Source: Megaleporinus macrocephalus (taxonomy: Eukaryota; Chordata; Actinopteri; Characiformes; Anostomidae). From it: DNA of 64,000 nucleotides. Location of the stretch: NCBI GenBank assembly GCA_021613375.1, contig CM038716.1, positions 15,105,274-15,169,273 of the forward strand, read 5' to 3'. The notes under the pieces were generated by a model, which saw only the letters and a program-made list of their open reading frames with translations, did not search any database and was not told the DNA's origin. This document shows, in pieces, positions 1 to 41,660 of the stretch. The first letter of the stretch is position 1; each line of letters begins with the position of its first letter. The position numbers and the translations under genes are program-made.

Positions 1-399
1 ATGAACACATTGAAACATTATGTGTGTGTAGTTAACACAAGGGGAAAACAATCATAAGGGCTAAAAATTCAATAAGAAATAAAAAATAAACTCATAATAA
101 ATAGTTGCGAACCAACCAATCACGTCAACAACACAAACTGTGTTACTGTACAGAACTGGTCGAGCGTAGACGGCCAGTCGGCCTCTGTTGTGGGAAGAGC
201 TCTTAAGAAAGGCCAGTAGTCTAGAGTTCAGTTGACTAAAGGCAAGCCTGACATATGACAGTCATTTTTAAATAATGTATTCGTGAATAGAGTTCATCAG
301 TTACTGGACATCATCTATCTTTATCAGCTAAAATGTCTGTTTGGTGTAGCAGCAAAATAAAAAAAATGGTTTACAGACTTTTACTGGAAACTCTTAAAT

Positions 400-515
400 A
401 TACTTCCCTTGAAAGTATATTTAAGAAACTGAAAAATGAATGATTTGTACTGAATGCTTGTTTTGACTGGCAATTGAATAAATGAATGGTGGTCTATTAC
501 TTTTCCACTGTACAG
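400..515. repeat. Relic related to the inverted-repeat element at 24303-25247
   Basis: The phrase AAATGAATGGTGGTCT with a CAATTGAAT lead and a CTGTACAG end recurs, diverged, inside the right half of the 24.3-25.2 kb element. Its partner end was not identified. Confidence 0.35.
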
Positions 516-2189
516 AGTTAGAAACCATGTACCTCGTACCCCGTGTGCTGCTTTAGGCATGTAGTGTACTCTGTGCTAACTGATAGGCTACTACTAATAA
601 GCTACACAATCCTCATAAATCCAAAAGCAAATTTCAGACACCAAACATGCTTCATATGCTCGTTTGGATTAAGGGAAAAGTGTAAATACTACTACTTTTA
701 GAATTTGGAAAATGTTCTGGTATTGTGGTTGAAAATGAGTAGTCACTGTTATAATAGGCTGCTTTTCTAAACACAGTTTAAACTTAATCTTAAGCTAAAT
801 TACTGTCTTGATGGAGATTTCCTTCAATGTAAAGAGCTTAGAGCTTGATCCGTGTCCAAAACCCAGCCCCCTGACACAGTAAGGTGATGAGAGTTGATGA
901 GCCTACGATGGTGGTCTCACACATGGCTACAGTGCTGAACTAGGACTTGGTGAGTGGGTGATGACATTTTCAGAATCTCCACAGCTGTCACCCATCACTG
1001 CTTCTGTGGTCGCGGTGCATCATTTTATTTGCTTGACCAGGCCGCCCACTGGTGGTGGATTTGGCTTATGACATGCAAATGACAAGAATCATTAAACAAG
1101 AGCTTCTTTCTTTCAACTGCTGTTAATATACAAACACATACACCCAGATTTGTGCATTTTCTCTGCTTCACTGTTGAAAAAGCAACTGTATTTGGACCAG
1201 TGAAACTTCATCCTGTGAAAATATGTTAGGAACAACTTTTCATAACACATACATTCAAAGTAAATGATACATCCAGTACGATACATACTTCATCATTCAG
1301 AGATTGGTGTCCAAACAAAATATATTTATATATTTTCAAATGAGTAGAATCCAGTGCACAACAATAAATAAGGAACATAACAGTCAACATGTAACAAAGC
1401 TTTCCCACATTCAAATTGTACATTTCTCCAGTTATACAGGTTTCTTAGAAGCATTTCTCTACAACCAAAGTGAAAAATAGAGTTTAAAATACAGTTTTCT
1501 TTACTGGCCTCACTGAACTCCAGGGCTCCCCTCTCCCCCCTCTTGTTTTTGTATGTACACTACAGTAGCAGACATTAGAATAAAGGATCCTAAATTAATT
1601 GTTTTTCACAGTAGAAATTAAGACAATTCCTTTTCGTTCACACGTCTAATCAACAGTCTTTGAGTTATGTTTCGAGATTGCACAACTGTATGACACCAAA
1701 GGTGATGTTCTAGAGGCTTTGGTACACAAGCTCCTGTTGGAAGTAATCTTTCGTAGGCCTATACATCCCTCACACGTACTCACAGGCTGAACTGAAGACG
1801 ACTGATAAGAGTTTATGAGAGTTTGAGGCACAGTAACTGTAGAGGGTTGACGGAGCGATTCCCAAAAGCTACCAGCCAAGTGATGCAGAAGCCTTACAAG
1901 GGTAAATGTGAGGGGGTTCTAGTTCGTGGGGATGGAGTCAGGCAGCAGTAGCTCAGTATAGGGGAAGACATTAAGGGGAATGTTTGACACCTTTAGGTCT
2001 TTTCTAGATGAGAGCACCAACAGCGTTACGCTCTTTAAAAGAAAAGGTGCCTAAAAGGCTTCTATACAGTGATACCATAGAACCAAAGACTCATTTTTGG
2101 TTCTCCATGAACCTTTCAGTTCTATGACTGTTCCCAAAAACTCAATAACTAGCCACTCAATGAAAAGGTAGTAGCCTAGGGTAGTGATG

Positions 2190-2255
2190 GTGTCCTACAG
2201 CCCTGAAGAGTTAAGATCACCAGGACCAGGATTGGACATCCTTGTTCTATGGGTT
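2190..2255. repeat. 'TCCAATCCTGGTCCTGG' interspersed repeat fragment
   Basis: On the minus strand this reads GTCCAATCCTGGTCCTGGTG. A related copy in plus orientation lies at 6945-7010 (GTCCAATTCCAGTCCTGGGG). This phrase is typical of short fish repeats with hAT-like ends. Fragment only. Confidence 0.35.
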
Positions 2256-2360
2256 CACTCTGAAGAAGCTTTTAGGGTACTTTTAATTTTACGAGTGTAT
2301 GTGTCTACTGAGGAGGAGCTATGGCTGAAACACAGGAGTGGTGGAGATCACCGCCAGCTT

Positions 2361-4009
2361 CAGGGTGGGCAATATGACAATATAATATCATCACAATAAA
2401 CCATGTCACAATTTTTTCAGAGCACATTGTGTATCTTGTCCGCACAACACAGATCAACATCGTGTTTCATTAACTGATGTTTACTTATGTAACTGGGTCT
2501 CCTGTGGTTTTACAAGGGCTCGCCTTATCGTCAGAAGAGTGCAGATTCGAAGGTGTCAGACAGTCCCGATGCAGTGAAGTGCAATGTGAAATGCTTGGAA
2601 AGCAATGAAAACACAGTGTCATTTACGTAAAGCACCAACAGTTATTTGAATGCCAGTAGGGCCCCCTTGGGAACAATCTTTAGCCTGCTAAATGTGATTT
2701 CCAAATCAGGGGCCGGATTCAGGAAAGTGTTTTAAGAAAAAACTAAATATTATGTAGGTTTTGTCTCACAAAATATAATCGTCACAGTACAACAATCAGT
2801 GTTCCTGTTTATCTTTTAGTTTTTTTTTTAACATAAATTTATTTTATCTTAATTTTTTGGCTTTTGGCTGCTGAGCAGATTTAACTGAATAACCAAACAG
2901 GTAGCAGAAATAATAGTTCATTAAAATTCAAAATATATTCTTGTGCAACTTCATGGTAAACTGTGAAGGTAACAGGTTATTGACAGGTTATATGCCAAAT
3001 AACCTACAGCCTTTTATTCTTCAGGATCTGACTGGATCTTGAAAACCGAACATCTGCAGACAGGCGCTGACAGTCAGAACCATCTGTTTTACAGCAAAGG
3101 GAAAACATATAAATACCCAAAAAATTAGGTACTAAAATATGCTGTGCTACAAGATCTGTATTTTCAGAAACCCAATTCATTACGGGTTGAAATTGTGATT
3201 TTAATGTATCTTTATCGATGCTGACTCTGATGCTAGTCTGTTATCATCTACTCTGGTCTCAGTTAACTCAGTTAACCCAGTCATATTCATAGCAAACACA
3301 AGAGACAAAGACTTTAATAAATAACTGAGATGGCCTGTAGTGTTTCTGCAGAAAACAGTGCAAACACTGGCAAATATCTGAACTCTCTCACTCCAGTTAT
3401 CATGAATTCAGGTTTTCAGTGTAAACGAGCTGAAATAAAATGAGTGATTATTTATTACAGCCGGTCCAGAAACTAACGTGAGGAGAAGAAAGAAGGTCAT
3501 TCACCAGCAAAATGTCCAAGCAGCTCAGAGCAGAGAGATAACTGTGTTCTTACTGATGACGAGTCAGCGTGGTGGGAAGGGAGAGAAAACATTCCAAGAT
3601 ATTATTAGTTAGTATTTACTCACATATGCTATATTACAGAATGGTGAGATTAAATGAGTTGTGCTTAACAGGAACGAGGACATAAAAGATAAAAAAGGTC
3701 CAATTGTATGTAATGACTTTTTTTAAGAGAATGACTGAGAACTGAAGAGTTTTTTTTGAGAATTGCATTTAAGAACTTTTTTACTTGAACTGTTTAGTGT
3801 TTGCCTTTTCATCAAATCCAAGTTTTTAGTTTTTTTTAGGAAACTTTCAGGAATCCAGCCCCAAAGCCATGACCTAAAAGAAGATAATAATACACATATT
3901 TTTTTGATAGCATTTTCAAAATGTGTCTCTACTGATACATTTATCTGATCAACTTATTAAACCTCAAAAAAAAGTGATATTACATTTTCTGCCATACTAC
4001 CCATCCTTA
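2361..4009. mobile_element. Decayed hAT-like non-autonomous element
   Basis: The left end GGGTGGGCAATATGACAATA and the reverse complement of the right end (GGATGGGTAGTATGGCAGAA) are diverged terminal inverted repeats. Both continue into AATATCA-rich sequence of the 'gggcaatatgac' kind seen in vertebrate hAT elements. No transposase is visible inside. A convincing 8-base target duplication could not be found (both flanks share only CTTCA). Confidence 0.5.
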
Positions 4010-5272
4010 CTTCAGAACCTCAATAAAGTGAGGTTCTACTAAACACATGGAATGTCTATGCTGATCTCCAGGCCAATACTGTAGTTCAGGCTCAGCCGAT
4101 ATCTAAACCTTACCAGACGTTCTGAGAGGATGAGCTCAGAACTGCCTACTAATCTGGGTTTAAAGAGCAACCAACATCCCTGATGTGGCACTGGAGAGGC
4201 ACTGGTCTCGTCACACTGCACTCTGCACACGGCCGTGTAGCCATCATGTGGAAGCAACTCACCCCGAGCAAACCTCATTTCAGAGCAACTGGGTTCTCTG
4301 AACGACAGACAAGAGCAGGAGAGGATTCTGGGAATCGTGCCTCCGCCCAAGGAGGGGCATCACTGGCGTCTGCCGAGGGACAGTTTCAAAGTGCAAAAAG
4401 TAGCAATACAGGTCATAAAACATGGAACGAAGGCAACGTCAGCTTTGTTTCCTTTTTTTTCTTTCCTCAATCAACCGTTAGAAGAGTTCCAGAAGAAGGT
4501 CTGGAAGGGAAAACAGGGCCAGCTAAGTCATACGAACAAAAACACAAGGACATGATATATAAATACTATGACAAGGTCATTATCATTGGCACAGTCCTTT
4601 TGGTCACAAACGGATGCTTTAATAACTGGTCTTCGTGGCTTAGTGGATTCTTTAGTGGGTTAGTGGTACTCTTAAAGTCAGGCTCTGTAGAATATTCGGA
4701 AAAATGTGCTCAGTGCCATCTCTGATAAAAGGCAGACGAGTAGAAGAAACGATCCTCCTGAGAGTCACTGGTAGGTGCGGAATACTTTCTGTACTTTTGG
4801 CAGGGCGAAAAACAGTCATTGGTAAAAGAGAACTGCGTGCTGCGCCTACAAAGAAGGCTCGAGGCATTCCTAGAAAGTGGACGACATGGGATGGACCTGA
4901 CTGGAGGCGGCGCGTACTGGAGGAGTGTACAGCTTAAAAAAAAGAAAAGAAAAGAAAAGATAAACCTCAGTCACAGTGTGCTCAAATCCCACAAGCATGC
5001 AGACAACTCCGAAGGTCTGACACAATGGCATTCTGTGACAGGCAAGACCAAAACAGGACGTGTCCAGGCCCTAAAGGCCAGCAGCAGGTCCCAGGCAGGC
5101 TCATCGCTTAACCCCAGTGGAGTCAGAGAGAAAGAGAGAGTGCTCTCTCCATCCCTCTCCCTCCCTCTCTCCCACCGAGTGGACTCTGGAGAGAGGGGGT
5201 GATGAGGAACAGGGCGCTGAGGCTGGAAACTGGGAGCGAGCTTCGGTGCGTTCCCTCTCACCTTCGCTTAGC

Positions 5273-35384
<30,112 letters not shown>

Positions 35385-37360
35385 CTGAAGGAGAAAGTGA
35401 GAGTGCAGTTAATATAGACAACCAGGCAAAATCATATTATATCCAAATGTCATAGAAAATTGCTAATCACGGCAGAGAGTAACCATGCAGCCATTCACAG
35501 TCCACCCCCAGCATTCCCTGCGGCTTTCGCTCAAATGCGCTTGACATAGGGGAATATCTTACTGTGCAAGTAATTCCCACCTGCTTTGTTCTCTTTGAGA
35601 TGTACCAAGGCCACACAGGTGACTTCTGTGAGGCAGGCACCCCAGACTGGTGCCAGACTTCTGGTAAATATTTTAGTAGTGGAGAACAGTGCAAACAACC
35701 TGTTACTGCCACAGCTTCTGCTGCCAGGCTCCAGCTCTGGAGTGTAAACAAACCTGGCTCGGCCTTAACAAACAAAAGATTTTATACCGCTGTATCACTT
35801 ATGGAACTCCTCCATCACTCAGGAAATACAGTAGCCTGCCATGTTCAGGCAGTGACTAATCACGATGTGACGACGCCAGACAAACTGAAGAAAACAATTA
35901 GAACAATTAATAGAAGGCCGGATTTGCATCAGCTGTGACAGTGGGCTAAAGCATGTCTGCTCGCTGTCTCCCCACATGATGGATGCTATTAATATCTTAG
36001 AGGAATCGAGGCTCGGGCGGCACTACCACATCATCGACAGCGTTTGGGAAAGCAAGCCGAGTTTTATGATGGTAATAGCTCTTTTATTGCTGGGAGAGCA
36101 ACACCAAGGCTCCTGCTCACAGACTCTCCATCTCTCATTTTCACCTTTAAGAGAGTATATAAAACCCAGAGTGTGGATATCAGAGTGCAGAGGAGGAGAG
36201 GGACATGAAGAGCATCTGGCATCTCTGCCACACGCGTGAAGTATTATTCTAAATAACAACATTTTTTTCAAAGTTACTTTGTATTCTACCATCAATTTGA
36301 TGCAATTAGAGTTTTTGATATTTACTATATAATAAAATCTAAATAGCTGTAGTCATTAATACTATAGTCATGAGTTTTCTTTAAATTAAAGCTATACTAC
36401 TAAGATTTTTTACTAAAACTGAAAGAGGCAGCATCACTTTAGTCAGGAGAGAAAAACATGCTAAAGTATGGTGCTTGTGTGCGTGTCACCCTCTAAGGCA
36501 TGATATTATAATCTAAAGGTCAGTGTCGGTTTGGAGCTTTTCAGGCCATGTTGTACGTCTTTATGTTCCACATGCACAGCCTCGAAAAGGTCTGGCTGGA
36601 TGTTTATGCATTAAATTAAAAATTTAAATACGCAGGAGTATATAATGAGTAGATATGATGACAGTAATAGATCATTCCCTCTTATATTCACAAGATCTTC
36701 CTTCACCAAATTTTGACTACTTCTCAGACTCTTTCAATACTCTTTCAATACCCTCCCAATAATCAGATCCATCTGCTTGGCAAACGAGTCCTAAAACAAC
36801 CGACATCACAAAGATATGAAGCATTGGGATGTAACTGACAAGCAAAAGTTTGCTCCCTAGCAATCGTTACGCTAATATAGTTTGAGCTCCTTTTGGGCTA
36901 GAATAAAATTACCAAACAAATGATCAAATGTGCATATCCCAAACCTGCCACAGATCTGCTGTATCACAGTACACTACCGCACTGATACAGCAGTGCCTAG
37001 CAGAGACAAGCCGGCTTGTGCCGGAGGAGAACAGTCTGGCTCGAGTCTTCTAGTCACAGTGGACTTTAGTCACAGAATTTCTTGATCTTTTAATTAAAAA
37101 GATTTTCTGCAAACGAGAAACAGTTCGGGGTAGTTTGGCTACAATATGGTGTTAATAAACGACTCTTTAATGCGCTGTTTCAAAAACATATACATTTTAA
37201 AGATATATAAAATGTAAAAAGATGTACTTGAGTGTTTCCTGACACTGCACTAGGTGTAAAATTGTGATGGCAAGCCAGCCAGGAGTGGGGCCACTTTGGA
37301 CACCCGGATGACGGAGCTCATCACGGCTTTGAACGAGTAACCCATCAATCTGCCTCCCAA

Positions 37361-37408
<48 letters not shown>

Positions 37409-38000
37409 TTACTTTTTTTGTGTTGGTTTTAGGAGCTACTAACACTTCTTTTTAATTTCAGTAGAAATACATACAAATTGTTCTTTAGTCCAGTATAAAG
37501 CAATAAAAGCTCATTTAGAATTCTTCAGAGATCTCCACAAAAGACCCTGAGAAGACTCCGGGTCAGATTGGCGATACAGTTTCAAACATCACCCTTTTTT
37601 CCTTTTTATTTTATTTAAACCAGCACCACTATATAGTTTTGGACCCTATAGTTAAGTGGATCCATCTCACAGGAGAGACCCCCACAACCCTCTCACACCA
37701 GGCCTACATACTTAACAAACAGCAGCATTCAGACCCGGCGTTGGGTTTGGATCAGATGAATCATCTAAGTGCTGGCTAAGTGCTTTCCCCTGAGGCCACA
37801 GCATGTTAACTGCCCCTTTTCCAAACACAACACCCCACGTAACACGAATGCTCCCAACCACCAAGATGAGGCCATCCGTCATTTTCCCACCTTCAGAGTT
37901 TTCAGCCACAACCAGGAGATAGAGCGTGGTTGGCCAGTCAGGGGGTGAGATGGGCAGGATGCAGAACATTATTATTTCTGTGTTTACATAATGCCTCTGA
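35385..38000. other. Upstream intron or flank, unique sequence
   Basis: No exon recognised. 36152-36165 has a TATATAAAACCC phrase on the plus strand ahead of unique sequence, but no gene follows it. The shared element and (ATT)n lie at 37245-37410. Confidence 0.4.
37245..37410. repeat. Short shared element, copy 2, ending in (ATT)n
   Basis: The same ordered phrases as 33003-33135, same orientation. Right after CTGCCTCCC the similarity ends in about 16 ATT triplets (37360-37409). The junction resembles a retroposon tail, or an (ATT)n expansion that replaced the rest. Confidence 0.5.
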
Positions 38001-38009
38001 GCCTAATGG

Positions 38010-38038
38010 TTTGCCTGCCTGCCTGCCTGCCTGCCTGC
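38010..38038. repeat. (TGCC)n microsatellite
   Basis: Seven near-perfect CTGC/TGCC tetranucleotides. It encodes nothing; it gives the LPACLPACL and RQAGRQAG false peptides. Confidence 0.85.
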
Positions 38039-38517
38039 GTGCATCTGTACACCAACACTCCACGTCCATGTTCATACACATACCCGAGCCCACGCACACT
38101 CGCACACACAAAGAAGCAAACAAACACAGGCACATATGCTCTTAAATATAAAGGCTCTTGCATGCTTCTGAGCTTAGATGTATGTTTCTAGGGTGAAAAA
38201 AAACATTTGGTATAAAACCCTAACATTATGTGAATGCTCTTTAAACTTCAAAAAGGCTCTGCACACTCGCACATCTTATTTACCATCCGCATTCGTTTGT
38301 TTAATTTCCATTCAAATCTGCCATTAAGGCATTTTATGAGTATATTTGTAAAGAAGGTGCATAAGGAAGAAGAAAGCCAAAGAAAAATAAGTGAAAAAAC
38401 CTTGTTTTCAAACTGGAGTTCAAAGAAATACTACAATATCTACAATATCCAGAAAATGTACATCCCAACATCTGTGTCAGACTTGGTAGACAATTAAATA
38501 AATCAGATGAACAGGTC

Positions 38518-38960
38518 TTAAAGGAGCCATTTGTAAGATGTTAGATGTTTAATGTTCCAAAAGCAACTAAAACTATCAACAGAGTGTGAAGAGATAACAG
38601 TTTTGATGGTGCGTGATTTGATGGATGTCTATATATCATGTTGCAGAGATATCTACAAAGTTAGCATACTAGCTAGCTGACAGCCGATACTGAGTCACTG
38701 CAGCGTTGAGCCTGCTATCAGTCCAACATGCCATCTGGTCAATCATGTTGAAGGTTCTGCTCCTGGTTCGATCATTTAAGTACAGATAGCCAATGAAGTA
38801 AAGAATAAACACAACAATAGTAGAAGCAAGCAGCTTGAGATGCTCTTGGTAAGTAAAGGGATGACGTTTGTAAGTAAACTGCTATTAATGCTAGCACTGA
38901 AGAGGAGAGACTGAGCTTTTCCTTGTTTCTTACAGTGGGATGGACACCGTGACCTTCTGG
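38518..38960. mobile_element. Truncated copy of the TTAA miniature element
   Basis: Starts TTAAAGGAGCCATTTGTAAG like the 48406 element and shares TCAATCATGTTGAAGGTTC, GATAGCCAATGAA and CTGCTATTAATGCTAGCA with it. The right terminal repeat is missing; a Tc1 relic follows directly. Confidence 0.6.
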
Positions 38961-39260
38961 CGACATGTTGTCCCCTATTGTTTGAGAGCTTCAAACTTGC
39001 TTCATATCTAAGATGTCCACAGGTGCTTCTGTCCATCCTTCCACTATGGAGGACAACTCAATACTATGGGTTTGAAAAGATGTGTAGCGGTCAAGAAGCT
39101 GTTAGTCAAGAAAAGAAACATTTGCAAAATGAACAAAGAAGCTGCTGGTGTTCTCAGTACAATAGACTGACCACCACAGAGTCCAGACCTCCACAGTATT
39201 AAATGTATTTGGGATTACTTGGATTGTGAAAGGCAGAAAATGCAACTGACGTCTAGGACT
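38960..39260 (+). pseudogene. Decayed Tc1-like transposase fragment
   Basis: Plus-strand phrases TTGAAAAGATGTGTAGCGGT, CACCACAGAGTCCAGACCTC and TGGGATTACTTGGATTGTGA follow a fish Tc1-like gene (GFKRCVAVKK, SPDLNPIEHVWDYLDCE region). Stops and indels break every frame. Confidence 0.6.
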
Positions 39261-39589
39261 GAACTTAGAGGTGTAAAAAACATTCCCATAGACTTCTATG
39301 TAAAACTGAAATCCAGTCTCCTTAAAAAACCAGAAGCTTTAATAAAGGCAGATTGGACAAGAGCGAACACATTATATTCAGTTGTTAAGACTTCTGTGTG
39401 TTTCTTTATGAAAATCAGATTAATGAAGTTCGTTTCACAGTAGTGTAGACAGACTGACAGGAATGCCACCAATGCATAAATAGTTTATAAACTAATGTTA
39501 CTGCAAACTGTAAACCGACTAAAACAGAACGGTCGAAACTTTTAAAATATTCAGCTCATAATAGGCAAGTTTGAAAAGTGCCTGAGGGC

Positions 39590-40025
39590 CAATTTCCCGT
39601 TGCGGCAGAGCCTTTATGAAGATTCAACTGTAATACCATCCACTCAATCAGTGTGAATTAGTATTGTGAAGTGCATCTCACACTCCACATGGGCCTTAAT
39701 GAGCTGAGGTTGATCAGGCATATTAGGGCTGATAAATCACAGCGCCAAAGTTTTACAGCTCCGGTTAGGAAATGACAGCACAAGTCCTAATGGCGCACTA
39801 ATGGCTGAGAGCTCCCTGACTGTTCAGACAGATAGAACAGACTAGGCTGGGCGAAGGAGGGAGGGGAGAGAGGCCGGCTGAGCCTGGTGTCTCCACAGCC
39901 CCATCTCCACCAGGCTCATTAGCAGATCTAATTAAGGCAGAGGCGCAATTAGCTGCGGCTGAATGTCAGCAGTGGACTGAGCGCAGGCAGACAGACTAAA
40001 TCCAAGCACCGGGCTTTACAGCCAT
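39590..40025. promoter_or_regulatory. Candidate conserved enhancer-like block
   Basis: Unique sequence, less AT-rich than its flanks, with dense TAAT cores: CCTAATGGCGCACTAATGGC, GGCTCATTAGCAGATCTAAT, TAAGGCAGAGGCGCAATTAG. It also has TTGATCAGGC and GATAAATCACAG. This composition is typical of vertebrate developmental non-coding elements, but conservation was not tested. Confidence 0.3.
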
Positions 40026-40029
40026 CCAT

Positions 40030-41430
40030 ACAGTGTTGATTCAGAGAAACTGACATATACGTACACATTCAGGAGCACATTATGTAGCCTATATACACAC
40101 ATTAAAGCACACGCGGAGCAGCGATTCTAGCATTATTCAGTATTTAATGGAGCACTGGAAAATGGTGACTTTAGATAAATGATTCATCATTTTCAGTCAC
40201 TTCCATTGTGAAACAATGTCAACATTTCTGTAGTAATGTTACTTTTAGAGAACTTGTCTTTTTAAAGGCGTATAATTAAATGAAGAAACATAAGCATTGA
40301 GCCTGCTATCAGTCCAACATCCAAGATTCTGCTCCATTTTTTACATTTTTGTAGTAACACTTATAACTTTATGGGTATAACTTTATAATGTTATGTTATG
40401 TTTAAAGGTTTATAATTAAATAAAGACAAAAGAGAAAACACTGAAAGGCTTTTTCAGCAAAATTAAAATTATTTAACACAAGGCAAACAAGCAATCTGCC
40501 CTGTTTTATGAAATAAAATGTTGTGTGTGACTTCATTGTCACTAAGGTATGTACTTTCATTTAAGATTCAGCTACTCACCAAAAACAGTGTGGAGCAGCT
40601 CATATTGTGCCTCAAACCAGTGATCGCACAATTAATAAAAAGGCCAATTAATAAAAATCCAATAGAAAAATATGTAATATTTGTACAGTATAGCTGTTTG
40701 ACTTATGAGCAGTGAAAATTCTGTTCATTAACAGTAATTATTACTAGAGGCCACTCCAGTAGCCCTGACTGGGAATCAGTTGGCTCATAAGGCTTTATAT
40801 AGTGCGTTGTGCTTGAAATTCACTGGAAGTGTTTGCGATGTAATTTATAGACCCCCTTCTTAACTCTCTGTTGTTTTTAGCAGCCCATACAAACATGTGT
40901 TACGAATTTTAAAAGGCATAATTTCACACAAAAGCTGACTGTCTTCGACACAAATAATGAAAATGTACACATTTTGCTTCCATTATCCTGATGTGTATGA
41001 AGAAAGAAACTATTTATGTGAAAACAAAATTAGCAGACTGTAGAATTTTGTGGAGGAAGCAGCGAATACATTTTTTTACTGTTAGATCAGTTTACTGCTG
41101 TGAATTGCGGAGGTCTGCAAACTCAGGGTAAACACTATTGAAACATCTTTGGGAAAACGCTGCAAGTCTTAGTTATGCCAAAGAAACATACAACATTTTC
41201 TCTTAACTGTATGTGGTTTAATGTAATCCTGCCAGTAATCACTCCTGTTTTTATAATGTACCTGTAATCTGACTACTGTCTTTTTATTTGTAACTGTAAT
41301 AGTTTCCTTTTTCATATCCTGATTACATAACACATCATTACATATATATTCCATTACTATCCAATCCTGCATAAATGATTTTACATGGTTTATCATCACT
41401 GTCCTACAAAAAAAAATCTCCATTTTTATT
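40030..41430. other. AT-rich intron or flank
   Basis: Nothing recognised. Short phrases at 40300-40325 (GAGCCTGCTATCAGTCCAAC) recur at 38710-38730, so a small fragment of the TTAA-element copy may lie here. Confidence 0.35.
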
Positions 41431-41435
41431 GATTT

Positions 41436-41660
41436 CTATTTTTCTACATCAATTCAATGCAGCAGCTGTTGTTTACATTGTGGGAGGATGTAATGACCAA
41501 TAGAAATGCTCCAAATAGCTTGGAAAAAAAAACTGGTTCCATTGACTTCCACTGAAAGTGAAGACAGTTTTGGCCTATCCTGTAAAATTGGCATTTTCGA
41601 AATACGTGTTTTTTATTGGACAGCGATGATATACAAGTTCTGAGTGGGGACATTTTTACC
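41436..41660. repeat. Dispersed repeat family, copy 2 (inverted)
   Basis: The reverse complement reads ATCATCGCTGTCCAATAAAA, TTTTACAGGATAGGCC, GGAAGTCAATGGAACCAG, TTTGGAGCATTTCTATTGGT and CACAATGTAAACAACAGCTG. It is the fullest copy of the family seen in this window. Confidence 0.6.

Larger units (their letters stand above)
1..5272 (-). other. sgsm2 3' UTR and downstream flank
   Basis: The UTR starts at 5272. Its end cannot be fixed: an ATTAAA lies on the minus strand at 4618-4623, and AATAAA-type signals lie at about 3013, 2836 and 1024. 4930-4965 is an A-rich run (U-rich in the transcript) and 5117-5200 a CT-rich low-complexity run. No downstream gene is recognised. ORFs here, including a 180-codon plus-strand one at 4183-4725, show no family or splice logic. 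2361-4009 is a transposon relic. Confidence 0.5.

Noticed and set aside
4183..4725. 180-codon plus-strand ORF
   Set aside because: It is antisense to the likely sgsm2 3' UTR, has no recognisable domain and has base-composition-driven content.
36150..36170. TATA box of a plus-strand promoter (GTATATAAAACCCAGAG)
   Set aside because: No transcript-like or coding sequence follows it, and single TATA matches are common in AT-rich DNA.
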